DNA of 64,000 nt, from assembly GCA_003342895.1 (NCBI GenBank), contig PTFA01000081.1:1767397-1831396 (forward strand), in the 5' to 3' direction. The stretch is from Casuarius casuarius. Taxonomy: Eukaryota; Chordata; Aves; Casuariiformes; Casuariidae. The position numbers and the translations under genes were made by a program. Shown here piece after piece: positions 1-12,957 of this stretch. Each line of letters begins with the position of its first letter. Within the stretch, counting starts at the first letter, position 1. Below the pieces are notes generated by a model. That model saw nothing but the letters and a program-made list of their open reading frames with translations, did no database searches and was not told the origin of the DNA.

Positions 1-1127
1 AGGGACTTCACTNCTGTGGTTTTCTCTGTAAAACTGTTGACCATCAGGGCATCCCTCTGCAATCTTGTAGCAGCAGGTTCACTGCAGATTCTCAGGGAAT
101 TTTTTTTTTTTGTTTTAAACTTGTTTGCAGGCCACAGAGCATTTGGGACCAGTTTCAGGGCGAGCCCCAGCAAGCTCCCACCTCCTTATAGATGCAGTCT
201 GTGCCACAGGGAGCTGCATCCTCAGGTGCATCACTGCTGGTAGATGCAAAAACTTGCTGGGAGGCGGAAACACTGTGATGACACTCAGTANTGCCGATAC
301 TGTCACTTGCTGTCTGTTCTGCATCAGTGCTGATGATGTCTGTGAGTAACTGGAAGAAGCAAGCCAGAGTTTGGGGTGCTCAATCATAGCCGTCAATCAT
401 ATGTCATGTTATTCAGCTTTAATCTTCTTAAGTAAAACTTCTAGAGGTATTTATAGCTTTATTCTGTATGTAATGTTCAGTAAAAGGTCACTGGGCAACA
501 TAACGTCAGTTAAAACAATAAAGGCACTAATTAATTGACAAGATGTTTTCACTCCAGTCTGCCAGAACGTGGCTCTGCCTGGAGGATATGAACTGTCTTC
601 CCTTGCTTCTTTCCGTACTGTCCAGTTTTAGCGCTTCTAAGGCTTTACTTAATCTAGTGATTATTGCTGAGCTAGTTTGAGATGGCAGTATGAAAACAAA
701 CAAAGGTAAATGCAGTTTTATCAGGCAAATACGTCTCCTCCCCTTTTTCAAGTTTTATCTCTTTTTTTCCCTGTTTGAGGGAGCAGTCTGATATCAGCAT
801 TTCCAAGCTGCTGTATTCTGTTCCTAGCTATTTCAAAGACTGTTCAGTGAGGAGAAAGTTAGAAGAGTATCACAGTCCTAAAACCAGCAATATTTTTTAT
901 CTTTTGAAAACATCTCTGGAAATCTTTATACATGATTTTTTTGGGCCTTCTTACATTAGTATCAGCTTGCTAGATCTGAAGCAATTGCTTCTAGGACAAT
1001 TTCTGACATGCAGCTACTACTTAGTCATGTTTAAATGTTGTCTGATAGCATATTCATAAAGGAAAGCTATTAGCTAGACATCATAAGCTCCCGCATCTCA
1101 GTTCCTCGTAATTATTTCTAGGGCCTC

Positions 1128-1200
1128 TGTAATCCTCTTTTCCATCTCACTTGTGTTATCTTTAAAATGGGAATAATTCTTCCTGTGGGGTTCTCTAGCA
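1128..1200 (+). repeat. MIR-like SINE fragment (weak)
   Basis: TTATCTTTAAAATGGGAATAA followed by TTCTTCCTGTGGGGT resembles the MIR core (…ATCTGTAAAATGGGGATAATA…), preceded by a pyrimidine stretch where CCTCAGTTT would be. Diverged and short. Confidence 0.4.
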
Positions 1201-2556
1201 AATCCAGTAGAGGCCAATGTTGTCCCTTCACAGAAAGGGGCTGTTCAAAATGTGCTTTTGGTGATGTTTTGGAGTATGTTTGCAGACAAGTCGGGCTGAA
1301 CAAGAAGAGCACTAATACGGCTTTTGGTTGCTGACAGCTGCCGATAATTTGGGAACATGGAGTAATTAGTCCATGCTTCTACATTAGCACCAAGCTCTGC
1401 AAGATGCAAGGATTAATGTGGTGGAGGGCAAGCACAGCTGCAGTGAGGTATGGGAGATGTTCCTCTGTGCAAAGCTTATTTCCAAAGGGGAGGTGGACTC
1501 TGAAAGGGGTAAACTGTAGAGGCTGATGGGTTANGCTACTGTTACCTGTTTTCCAGATTGTGTTATTTTGCATAGTGTTGCTGACTTTTACTGTTATTTT
1601 TAAGTGGGTGTTTTAAGACAAGACTAGGCAATCTGAAATGATAGGGTAGGTGATCCTAGAGAGTGTGCGTGCTCATCTTGAGAAATAATCATTTAAAACA
1701 ATTGCGGAGAACTTCCAAAATTGCAGATGTTGAAATCATCAGGCAAACATTACTGCTGTTCTCCTGCAGTGTTTTGGTGCACTACCACGTCTTTCCCTTA
1801 TTGAATGTTTAGCAAGTGAGAAAAATGGGCCCTGAGGAGCATGTGTAAGCGTGCGGCACTGGAGCCTGCCTTGCAGAGTGGCTCCCCGCGCTGGCGAGGT
1901 GGGCAATGCCCAGCGTTCCCACGTGTCGACTGCCCAGCTCCTGGGACCTGCCAAAACCCTCCTGGGGCAGCTGGGAAAGTGCTGCAGAGTTGCTTTGTTA
2001 CTCTTAAAATATTAATAATGATNATAATTATTAATGCTTTTATTAACAATATAATAATCAAAGTGGGTGAAAACCAGTCTCTGCAAGTGTTACCCATTTT
2101 TCACTCAAAACCACACAAATCCACTGTTGTAGAAGAAGGGGCTCATTCACACAAGGAGGCTTTGCCTTCCAAAATGTTCCTCGTGTTTCAGGTGGAGCCG
2201 CACTGTTGTTGAAGGGAATATTGAACACAGGCAACGTGAAGATGGGGCATTGCACAGGATAAGCGCGGACTGTAGTTCACATCATGAACGTCGAGTGTTT
2301 CCCATTAGCAAAAAATCTAAAAGTGAACTGGAAAATTAATATTCAACACACATTACCCTGGAATCAACCCTAATTTTAATTAAATAAACATAAGCAGGCA
2401 GCTGAAAATCAGATCTGAAATCTTCAGTAATGAGCACCATAACCAGTCAGATACCGCATCAGGGTTTGTAATTCATTAACAATACTGGGAGAGAGCATAT
2501 AAAAATGACAGTTTCTATTTCAGAAAAGAAGTTGAGGAGATGTTGGCAGATGTGCA

Positions 2557-2584
2557 TTGCCGGGGGGGAACCCCCCGTGGCAGC
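2557..2584. other. G/C hairpin (inverted repeat)
   Basis: A run of seven G, then AA, then six C forms a near-perfect short-loop inverted repeat, extended outward by TGCC and GGCA with one unpaired base. It is a possible hairpin and a likely sequencing trouble spot. Confidence 0.5.
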
Positions 2585-4489
2585 TAGAAATGAACCTTCA
2601 TGGACAAGCGGAGTGAAAACGCATCCTGGCAGGGGCTGTGCTTCGGGCGCTGGATCCCGGCCCTGCTGCCCGCACNGGCCATGCCTGCCCAGGGGCCACG
2701 CGCTTCGGGGATGACCCCTTGTCTCTACAACCATAGACCCACAAGTCTCCCAAAAGGGCAGAAACTTCCAAAAGCAGCAGCTTGCTGNGCTGGTTGTCAG
2801 TGAGGCTCCCCGAGCGCGAGTGCCCAGGTCGCTGGTGCTGGGGGTTTTTGCACAACTCTGGAGTTTTGCACAACTGCGCTATNGCTGTTTGGAGCAATAT
2901 CTGGTTTCCTCTGCTCTGGCCAGAGACAGGCTGGTGCGCTTCTCGGTTTCCGTTTTCTGTGATGCTGCCCCTCCGGCGGGGTTCAAAAGCGGCAGGAGGA
3001 AACCCCATGTTCCCCCGGAACGGCACTTGTCGCAGCCCAGGGGCCGTCGGTCTTCGGAGAGTGGCGTCCTTGGCTGATCTAGGGCTTAAACCACCAATGC
3101 TTTGGCCGTCAGAAAATGCCTGAAGGGCTGAAGCAGGAACAGGAGTGTACAGCTGGCTCTACAGTGCGGGAAAAGGAAAAAGGCCAAAAAAAAAAAAAAG
3201 GAAACTAGAGGAGAAACTAAAGAAGAAATAATGATCTTAAGTCATCTTAAGCAGACAGCCTGCAAAAATGCCAAAAAATACAGGGAGAAGAATCAACAGT
3301 TCACGAATAAGCATCCATTACTTTTCAGAGAAGGAAAAAAATGAAGAACTTAGTAGTCCAAAGAACACAGAAAAGCAAAATGTTATTTTGTTGGTCTTGA
3401 GCTGTGCGAGCCACATCCAGATGGCTACAAGCCCCAGCCAAGGCAGGGCTGGGGAGCTCCGTTCCCACAGCCCGCCGGCACTTCTGGGGCAATTTGTTAG
3501 AGCTTTTGTCCAGGCTTTTTGGGAGGTTGTCTGGCCGTGTACAGAGCGAAGAGCCTGAGCTTCGCCTGTGGCTTCCTCGGTTTAGGCGGTGNGGAGTAGC
3601 AGACTGTCCCGATTAACCAGCGTTTCCCTTGACACAAGCCAAGCGGCTTGCAGCTTGAGCGACTNTCTGTTGAGTCCCCTGTTCATTAGAAGTTCAGGAG
3701 ATGGAAAAATTATTTAAGTTTCTATGTTTTTACAGCATTTCCCGCCAGGAAATGTTAGCAGTTGTAAAACAATAAGTGCTGTAGTACAACACAGCAAGAC
3801 TAGCAAAATGCTGAAAGGTAGATAAAGTTATTTAAGAAGACAGTTACGGTTTCTTTTGGAGAGTGATGCAGCATCTATTTTAAGATACATGTGCCAGGCA
3901 TAGCCTTTAGATGCTACAAAAGGGAACATATATACGGAAGTGCACACGTGTACTCATCACTGCTCCACCAATCTGAAAAGAAAACTAATTTTCTACACAT
4001 TTCAAGGGAAAACCAGCAGCACCTAAACTCCTTCTTCTATGTCCCGCTTGGGCCAATCTTAAATCGCGGCTTCGTGGGATGAAAGGATGTGCGGAGCAGC
4101 AGAGACCAAGCTGCTTTGTTTGGGAGTGGTGACCAGACTGGGGACATTTCTTCAGTTAAGCTAATTCATGCCCTGACAGTGGTGTTTTCCGTTCTCGTGG
4201 TCTCCAGCACCAGCGTGGCCCGCTGGTGTCGCAGGACTGCGGTTAGGAGGGAAGCGTTTGGCACTGCCTCCACGCGCTCGCTGCGCCGTCGGGTCCTGCC
4301 CAGCTTGTGAGATGGGAAACTGCGCGTTAGCATCCAGATTTACAAGATTTTAGAGGAATTTAGTCCTGTAGGCAAGTGACTGGCTGAGGCAGAGCCATTA
4401 CCTGCACGTATGTTTGAACCTCTTTTCTCTTTTTGCTAGAAACACGAAGGCCAGCAGGTTTCATGTGGGGAGCATTTGTGTTTCTACCA

Positions 4490-4790
4490 ATACTGCCCAC
4501 GAGTGTGGCAGCGTTTTGGGGCTGCACTGCGGGAAAACGCAGCCGTGGCGGGGCAGCGCCCCACGGCTCGCCAGGCGGATTCAGCCTCTCGCCCGTACTA
4601 GCTAAAACCATGGGTTTTTCCAGCAGATGAGCCTCAATTTGCCAGTTTTCCTCTGCTTTTGGTTGCGTTGCTGAGCAAGCGTAGATTCGGTTAGTGCGGC
4701 CGTTGCGGTGCCCGGCTGCGAGGGCGGCTTGCGGGGAGGCAGTGCGGGAGACAGCGGGGACACTCGCAGGCACCTTTACTGCAGCTTTTC
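4490..4790. promoter_or_regulatory. CpG-rich segment in the intergenic flank
   Basis: Roughly 25 CpG in 300 bases by hand count. It underlies a 179-codon minus-strand frame that has no recognisable features and is best explained by base composition. Confidence 0.3.
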
Positions 4791-4892
4791 TAGGTGTCGT
4801 TGCTGACGGGTTGAAAATATGAATAGAAAGGTCTGTGGGTTGGGGAATCTTTCTGGCTGAAATCAGAGCTGACTTCAATTCAGGTAGCTGAT

Positions 4893-4930
4893 TCATCACA
4901 TAGAATCACCAAGTTTAACTTTTCCATTAA
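4893..4930 (-). repeat. Possible CR1 3'-end fragment
   Basis: CATAGAATCACCAAG followed by TTTAACTTTTCC resembles the reversed 3' end of avian CR1 (…AGAATCACCAAGGTTGGAAAAG…). Only about 35 bases match, so the call is tentative. Confidence 0.35.
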
Positions 4931-5758
4931 AATTTAAATTAAAAACAGGGGGGAAGGACTCAAAACTTTTAATTTAACTTTATTTTTTGCAAAGTGAGCA
5001 TTACCCTTTTTATATACTTTGATTTTATATAACCAAAAGAACCACTTTGGTAAAAAGCTTTTATTTAGATTTCGACATGTGGTTTTCATATTCTTAATGA
5101 GGTTTAGAGAGATGACGAATTCTCCCTTTTGGATTTTTTTCAAACAAGTTGTAACTGTTGGAATCTGGTGGATGTTTAATATGGATCTGAGAAAGGAAAT
5201 CGGGCAGTAGTTTTTCTGGGGGGGAATATTTTGACATATTAAAGCCAGTATGTCTCCGACATAATATAGAAGAATATATTTATATTGACTGTAGGGTCTG
5301 ATGTTTTGTATTGTAAATATTCTGCATTTATTGTGCAATAAATGTTTCATAGAGATAGCGTATGTAGAAACAATAAAACAGGATTAGAGGGAATCCGCTG
5401 CCCGGATAAAGGTTTTATGTGTTGCTAATAGTACTTCAGAAGCCATGTTGTGTTAAATGCGGCATTTGCAATGGACTGTGAGCAAAACGGATATTTTTAA
5501 TGAGGGACTTTTACCGTTGCGTGGAAGATGTCTGTAACCAACGCCAAATCCGCTTTCCTGTTCGCAGTCAGCCCTAGGCTTGATTAAACAGCGTCNGGCC
5601 GCGTGGGAAGGCAGGGCGATCGTTTCAGACCCCTGATGCAGGGGTGTAGAAGCGCTGCCTGAGATGGGGCGGCGGCAGCCCGATCCTTGCCTTGCATGTA
5701 GGAGCCTCCAGACGTGCCCCCAGCGGGACCTGCAGGACCCCTCATTCCCCGAATTTCT

Positions 5759-5787
5759 GGGGGGGCAGCGGGGGGCCCTGGGGGGGG
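5759..5787 (+). other. G-quadruplex-prone tract
   Basis: Three long G runs occur within 29 bases: 5759-5765 (7 G), 5770-5775 (6 G) and 5780-5787 (8 G). The outer runs are long enough to supply two GGG tracts each, so a four-tract quadruplex is possible on the plus strand. Confidence 0.55.
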
Positions 5788-6120
5788 TGACGTTCCCGAA
5801 ACGTCCAAGTGATGACGCGCCGGATGTTGGTGCTCGCCTGGGCACGGCTGGCCCTGGGGACGCGGGCAAGGGGCAGATGTGGCCCGGACAGCAGCGATTT
5901 AAGTGCTGCCTATGGCGTTTCTTTGTCTGGCATTTGCTGGGGGCCTGCACCTAGGGAAAATAGCAGTGATTAACGGGATAGGCATTACTTTTTGTTGCTG
6001 GGCCCTAACGTCATCTGATTCTTGTGGGAAAACAATTATTAGGCAATCCTTGCTCTCCCTAGGCCTGATAAAACCTCACATCTACTTGTTAAATTTCCGA
6101 AAAGCTTGTGACAACGGTGG

Positions 6121-6300
6121 CTTTTTCCTAACGGAGATTCCCGCTGGAGTCGGAGCCCCGGTGATGGATCTTTGCCTGTGAGGGGATGCCGCCAGGCCAG
6201 ACACGACCCAGCCGCGGGCACCGGCCGGGCGCTGGCGGCGGGAGCCTGGGCTGGACGTTTCCGTCCCGATGTGCCGGAGCCGGAGCTCCCTCTGCTGAGA
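6121..6300. promoter_or_regulatory. Short CpG-dense segment
   Basis: About 18 CpG in 180 bases by hand count, between AT-rich flanks. No gene is attached to it. It may be an unmethylated regulatory element or merely a GC-rich patch. Confidence 0.35.
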
Positions 6301-7889
6301 AAAGGGAAACATCAGCAGGGTCCAGGAGCAGCAACAGAAAATGCGCAGGGAAGGGGATGCTAGACGGGCAGGGGGTTACGGGAGCTTTGCTGCCGGTTTG
6401 CCTGGTGCGTGCATCCCTGTACGCAGGGCGACAAGAAAACGGGGCGTTTGCGGCTATNTCCTCGCAAAATTGCAGCGCGGTGCTTTGGCTTGTGTGCAGC
6501 TCTAGCCTGCCAAATACGCCTGTCACTTGATAAAGACACAAATGAGGAAGAACACGAGGTGTTCATCAAGGGAAATAATTTTCCCTTTTTTTTTTGGACT
6601 TTTGTCTCTCCGAGCCCAGCATCGCGCTAGCTAATGCGAAGCGGACTTGGTCAGAGGTGATCAACGTTTCTGAGCTCCAAGCAGCGGCGCTGAGCCCTCT
6701 CGGCCACCCTCCCACGCAGCCCACCAGGGCCAGGCTCTTGCATCCCTGCCACGACCATCCCCGGCCAAAACGAGGTGCCTGGCCATGGACCGAGCTAGCG
6801 GGGCGCGATAATGAGACATGTATATATGGGATCCGTATGTATGAAGACCCTATAGATGGCTCCAGGTGTGTTTTAGCCTGGGAACGTTCATGGAAAATAC
6901 TTGGTATTTAGCGAGATCCGGTGCACTTCGAAGGGGAAAAAATGTGTTTCAGAAGTATTTTTATGAGCCTGAGAAATAAGTTCGTTCTGGCAAGCGTGAC
7001 GTGGCAGCAGCCTGCTGTCCTGAAAGCGCAGGGGGTTGGTCCCAGCAGCTTTGAGCCTGGTGCTGAACAGGAGCGCCTTCGGGCCAGGACCCGGCACGCG
7101 TTCACACAAGGCGCCCGTGAGAGTGGGCGGCAGCGACGCGGCCCCCCGAAACACGGGCCGCCCCCTCCCCAGCAGCAGAGACCGGTGCCGCTGTACCACT
7201 GCTGTGCTGCTAGCCGTGATGCAGGCTATTAAATCAGCGTCTTCTCCCTCTGCCCAACAAGAGTTAATTGTGCTGGTATAAGAATATTATTCCAAGGGCT
7301 TATTAGAAAAAAATATATCTTTTTTTTTTTTTTTACAGCGGGGAACAAGTCCAATAATTGATGTGGGAATATTAATGCAATATGTGTGTGTTATCAATTT
7401 AGAAAAAGCAGAAGACATATTTCCTTAAGCTTCTAATCATTTATACATATGACCTTCATTTGTACAGCAGAAGGGCTCTTCCCGAGAGCTACAATTTGCT
7501 TCAGCTGTTTAGCTGGGGTATTTTGCTTTACCTAGTAGCTGCCAAGTTTGGGATTATTTAGCAGTAAAATTAGAAATGTGGATTTGAGTATGCACCAAAA
7601 TCCTGACAGGTGTTAATGGAACTCAAGTTGAATATTTTATTCTTTAAATAGTAAAATGTAAACCTGCATTTGTTTAGCTTTGCCTTCCTGCCAACTGTAT
7701 CAGGTATCTCGTGTGACTAGAATCACTGTTTTCTGTACATGCACTTCATGGCAGTTTCCAGTGCCTGTTCCCAGCTTGGGCTATATTTATAATTCTAGCA
7801 GATTTGTGCTCCGCAGAGAATTCCTAGGCAAATGTGCGGTTCCCAGCCCAAAGAGATAGGAAAGAAAACTCATTATGCAATATAGCCCA

Positions 7890-8055
7890 GCTTTTCAAAA
7901 TNTGCCTAAAGATGCAAATAGGCACCTAAGAGGATTTTCAGAAGGAAATAAAATCTTGGAGATGAAATTAAAGCAATTAAGGCAGTTCTGAAAATCCCAC
8001 TCAATGCCCTTCTTTCATTTTGAGGTGTTCAGACCCCTTCAAAAATGTGTCCCTC
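7890..8055. repeat. Ancient palindromic interspersed repeat (GCACCTAA type)
   Basis: TTTTCAAAATNTGCCTAAAG, GATGCAAATAGGCACCTAAG and GATTTTCAGAAG, followed later by TTCTGAAAATCCCACTC, match a repeat type I remember as common in turtle and bird DNA (TTTTCAAAGG…GGCACCTAAA…GATTTTCAAAAG). The two halves are partly inverted copies. It is probably a non-autonomous DNA-transposon relic; the family name is uncertain. Confidence 0.5.
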
Positions 8056-9173
8056 AGCCCGTCAGGATTCAGTGCTATTCCTCTGGGTTTTATTTCACAC
8101 AAGGTGGTTTTTGCAGGGATATCTCCCGGCATCAGTGGTCTCCAGTTTTGCTTGGAGAGCGGTGTGGATCACGGGCGCCGTGCGGGCTGAGCCTCCTCAT
8201 TGCAGCCTCTTAGCTCTCAGCGAATGGAGATTTAGGGACGTGTTCGGAAGGATTCCTGTTGCCCGAGTTTTGCCATGTGTCTGGGTCTGAGGTACGTGCT
8301 CATGCCTCTAGCACAGGTGATGTGTGGCTTGGCAGCCCCTGGTGGCTCCTCGCGCCTCTCCCGGGATGGGTTGACTTAGCCTTCGGAGGAGCTTTTCCTT
8401 TCTGCTGACCAAGGAGCAAGCGAGGTGCTGGGCTGGACAACTCGTAGCTGTCTAGAGCTGGGTGAAATGCATCCAGCCTGAGGTTATTTAGGAGGAAGAT
8501 CCTGACTTTTACCCCTGAGCTAGATACCTAACTTGGGCGTGAGGAGGGACGAGTTGCTCTGGGGCTGCTCCCTGCTCCCTTGGGTGCCACCGCCTCTGCG
8601 GGTTTTTATGCTGCCCCTTCAAAACGAGGAAATCTGGAAATGTGGATTGGTGAGTCTAGTCCTCCAATAAATCAGCTTTTAATCCACTCACTACCTAGCC
8701 CAGCCTCTGGCCAGTGTCCTCGTATGTCTCCTCCTCTCAGAGATGATCCCTGTGTCCATAGCGCGTCCCCGGCGGCCACCCACTGCATGGGCGCACCGCA
8801 AAGGGGACGGGCACTGCCGCTCCTAGGAGCAAGGGCTGAGCCCTCCAAATCCAAAAGGCCCAAACTTGTAAAAGTTTTGAAAACTAATATCATGCTTTTC
8901 TTGGTGTCCTTGATTAATAAAGAGACCTCCTAACTCACACGGGGCCAGAAGCACTCTCCTAAAGTTGAGTCACTTGGTTTTGAATGAGCGCTACTGGCTC
9001 CAGCCAGAAAGTCTGTGTTAATGTCGAAGAATTATTTGACTTTTTTTCTGGCTTCACCACCACTACAAAAAATCTTTTTGCCAAAGGAGTGGACAGACTT
9101 TTCATCTTGGTAGAAATCAGGTAGAAAGCTCAGACTCATCGAGCCTTCAGCTATATTGGGGCTTTCTATGGTT

Positions 9174-9202
9174 TAGACACTTTTTTTNNAAAAAAAAAGT
9201 CT
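9174..9202. repeat. AGAC(A)CT-T/A palindrome with NN at its centre
   Basis: AGACACTTTTTTT, two undetermined bases (9188-9189), then nine A and GTCT form an imperfect inverted repeat. ATGGTTTAGAC just before and ATGGTTTGAC just after are near-direct copies. The centre is unresolved and the true length may differ from the assembly. Confidence 0.5.
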
Positions 9203-10797
9203 ACCATGGTTTGACTAGTTTTGCAGCTGTGAATAGCTGACAGACCATGGAGCCAAGATACGCAACCTTACAAGGCTGTGACAGCATCGAAGTCTGCAGC
9301 TCTTTTTCTACTGAGTCTAGGCCACTGNCTTCAAAATCACTTCAAAAAAGGGGAGTTTTCAGTCTGCTTTGTAATTTAAGCACAGAGGAGCTTTTGGTGC
9401 TGCTCTGCTGTGCTCGGAAGGGCTTCTCTGGAGCAGCAGCAGCTGTCCCCACTGTTTGTCAGGTACATAGCTAGAAAATATGATTTGAAAATTTATTCAC
9501 CAAGTGTGTGTTCTTTTTACCGGAGCATAGCCAATACCTGCCTCATGCCCTGCCTGTTGCTCTGGTCTCACAAAGTCCTGTGTCATGTTGCCACGTCAGA
9601 ATTACGGTATAAATAGCTGTGATTTTGTCATGGTATGCCACACCGCTCGCTTACAAAGGCACCTCTGTAGCATTAAAAGGCGGCTTGCTCCTACAGCTTG
9701 TGAAGTACTGCAGTTAATAAATGGGAAGAGAATAAGCACTTTTGGTTTTCTATACAATTAAAAGCTTCATTATATTAGAAATGCTGTGTGCCTCTGGTTT
9801 GGCCGGCATCCTGGCTGGTGGAAAGCCCGAAGAAGGGCTCCAGCTGCTTCAGGGCAGCTCGATCGGCCTGCGCAAGTCCTCTTTTCTCAGTCATTCCCAA
9901 AGTGTGCTGCATAGGCACAGAGTACATGCGCAGGAGTAAATGGGGTTTTAGTCACTGGAGATGATTTATGGCTATTTAAAAATTATTGTTGCAATTTATT
10001 AGTCAAATTCTGCTGCCTAGATTGAAAAACTATCTGATAGTCAACGGGAACCAGCAGGTCCATTTTAATTCTGCAGAGTAATAATTTCCTACTATTATAA
10101 AGCTTTACTCCAGTTATACATATTAGTTGGGGTTTTTTTACAGCTCCACAACAAGAAACTTGCCAAGCAATAAAGTCCATTGAAAGGCTGCTTTGTGTCT
10201 GTAGGAAAAGCTTACATGAGATACTTCCCTACTTAAATGTAATAAAAGGAAATAATGAAGTACACAAGCACACAAGTAATCATTAACTTGTGCTATTGTG
10301 GATTTTAATGGTTTTATTATGGATAACTTTCCAAACCATACTGTCTCAAAGTAGGGCCTTTGCATTTCTCTGACTCTAGCCTTTTAATTTACAGAAAACC
10401 TGATTCACACAGATTCTGGAATTAAATCATCACGCCAGCTGCTCTGCTTTAAGTTTCCCAGACCTTTGTGAATCATTGTGTGGTTTTGAACAGCCTGGTT
10501 GTTGTGACATAAATATTTTTATAATTGATCAAATATGTTTAGATTTGGATGGTTTGTATTTTTAACTAAAAAAATGACATTTTTCGAAGGATTTCTTTAA
10601 TTTTTAGGAAATGAGATTAATCATGTTTTTAAGGCACCATTTCCTTTTAATGTTTCCAACTAATTGGAGCACAGGAATTATTTTGATTTTTTTGTTTCAG
10701 CCATTGCAGGTTTGTTTGTTAGGCTCTGGGTATGTTTTTACTAAGTCGTCCTTACTTTGAAAGCTCTGGAGCTTTTACTGCTAGGCTGTTGTTAGAT

Positions 10798-10873
10798 TTT
10801 TTTTTTTTAATATATATTTTTTATATATACACACACACGTATACATATACCTTCCTCCTTTTTTTTTTTTTTA
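10798..10873. repeat. Poly-T / TA / CA low-complexity stretch
   Basis: T runs flank short TATATA and ACACAC arrays. Simple sequence only. Confidence 0.8.
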
Positions 10874-11551
10874 ACATTGTAGGAAAGAGTTTTGGCTGCC
10901 TAAAGAGTTTTGGCAAGCCCTGTGCACCTTGCTCTCTAGTGACTGAATAACTGAAAAACTTCCTGTATAGCTCAACTCATTCGAATTTCTTGAGCACACA
11001 AGCTAAACTGGATGCAGCAGCAGCTCTCTGCACACCCAGAAGGTGCACCCAGGCCCTGGGGAAAGAAGTAGGATGCCTCCGCATAGGCTTTGTGGTCTTC
11101 CTCTGTCAGGGTCATTTTGCTGCTTCCTCACTTTTCTCCTCACCTGCCACCTTTGCCTCCGCAGGGATCTCCGCTTTGCCCTGCCGCTTCTCCTCCGGGC
11201 CGCTTGCTGCAATGCTCAGCAGTGACGGCAATCGCTCGGCCAGAGGCTGCTGCGCCTGGGGATAACACCCTCGCCGAGGGCTGGAGCCGGCTCCCATTAA
11301 AAGCTGCCGTTTAAGGGTTATCTGCAAATTTGGGAAGCCCTGGCTGTACCCGCCAGATGCCTCACAAGATGTTTGCCAGCCGTTGGCGCTAGAAATGGCA
11401 ACGCCTTACAGCCTGCACCCTGCTAGGGCTGCAAAGGGCGCACGAAGGTACCGAGTGGATGGGGCACTGGCGTTTATGCAGCTACCACNATTTCCCTGGT
11501 ACTTCGGCTGCTGGGTTCACACCTTGCTCCCAAATTGTGCTTTTTAAATTT

Positions 11552-11608
11552 TTATATATGTATATGTATGTATGTATNTACATATGTATATACATATATG
11601 CATATATG
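11552..11608. repeat. TATG/TA microsatellite
   Basis: An irregular (TATG)n and (TATA)n array of about 57 bases including one N at 11578. Confidence 0.8.
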
Positions 11609-12285
11609 CCCCATTCAGCACTGTGGCTGCTCTGTGGAGTCTGACTGTGCAGCTGTGAAACTTGGTATTTTTCGTAACATGCCACTGAATGTAGCAATTT
11701 TTTTTCCAGTCAGATGTGTTGTTTTGCTGAAGCCAGGTGCTCGACGTTTTTTCTGCCACAGTCCTTTGGTGGATGGTGTAGGGGAGCCATGAAATCCTCC
11801 AGCAGCTGCCTCTTGTTTTGGGCTGGTTTCCCGGAGAGCAAGTAAGGGGATCGCAAGCCTGCGAACAGTGGTGCGGGCCCTGGCAGCAGGACTGGGCCTC
11901 ACTGGTGCTGCGCGGCAGGACCTGGGAACGGGGAGAAGGGCAAAAAAAGCCTGCACCATGCTCAGGCACTGCGGCTGCCGCTTCAGTGAGGATGCTGCTT
12001 TATAGTACAGGAGCAAAGTTGATGCGGAGTCTGAATTTCTTTCCAAAGATGTGTCACAGCTTCTTTTAATCCAGACTGTGCCCGCATCTGTGGGACATCA
12101 AGTTCGGCATAGAGCAGCGTTTCCAGAGGTTGTATTTTTGCATGTTAGATGAGACAGAGCCTTTCAAACAACCATACCAGCTCTCCTAGCTTGCTTGTGC
12201 CTTATTAAACACAGCTAGCAATGAATTTCAAATGATAACCATCATTATTTTCTTGGTTATTGTTTTCCTTACTGTTCTCCAGGAG

Positions 12286-12640
12286 ACGTTTCCAGGAGCT
12301 CATTTCTAACACGTCTGTGCTTGGCGTGAGCTGGGCTGCCCGGTTTTCGGAAGACGGCGGCCCGGGGAGCCGAGCTGCGCTCAGCGCTGGCGCCGCAAGC
12401 AAGCGTGCTGCCGCTCGTGCATCGGCCTCGGGCCGTGCGACTTCTTGCAGAGGCAAAAAGCCAAGCACAGCTGCCTTCAATTTTCCCTGGCGAGGCGTGC
12501 GGGGATGCTGTGTGGGCGAACGCCCCCACCGCCACGCGGGCACCAGGAGGCCGCGAGCCTCCGTGCCGCGTGCCCCGTGCTGCCGGCCCTCGGCCCTTTC
12601 GCTGCAAGGCTGCAGCCTCCTTGGTTGCCCCACCTACGTG
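12286..12640. promoter_or_regulatory. CpG island just beyond the GLIS1 3' end
   Basis: By hand count there are 38 CpG dinucleotides in about 355 bases, and the segment is strongly GC-rich compared with AT-rich DNA on both sides. It lies about 330 bases past the inferred GLIS1 cleavage site. Both strands show open frames across it, as expected of CpG-dense DNA, but none has a recognisable domain. It could be a promoter of an unannotated transcript or a regulatory element; no TATA box or exon structure was identified. Confidence 0.55.
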
Positions 12641-12957
12641 TGGGCTGCTTTAATTTCACAGTTACCGAAGCGTCCCCACTTGGTTTAAATCATTGTCAGG
12701 CATCTTAAGAATGTAATACTAAGGTTTATCAGGCGGACGGATGATGTTCAGAAATGACAGGACACTTGTTTCCAGTTTTTAATGCTTTCTTGTAAAACTG
12801 AAAATATAAAACCAGCCGAGCAAATGGAGATCTCTATATACATGAGGTCTGTGATTAAAAAAATCCTTTTAGTTCCCCCCCCCAAAAAAGACCAATGAAT
12901 TAAATGAAAACTGATTAAAGGGACCAACATTCTCAAATTGAAAACATACTTTTCAGG

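Noticed and set aside
4360..4899. Minus-strand 179-codon open frame
   Set aside because: It lies in CpG-rich DNA where stops are rare, has no recognisable domain or splice context, and its start overlaps a probable CR1 fragment. Composition explains it.
12260..12708. Overlapping long frames on both strands
   Set aside because: They are a by-product of the CpG island. No domain, conserved motif or splice chain was found.
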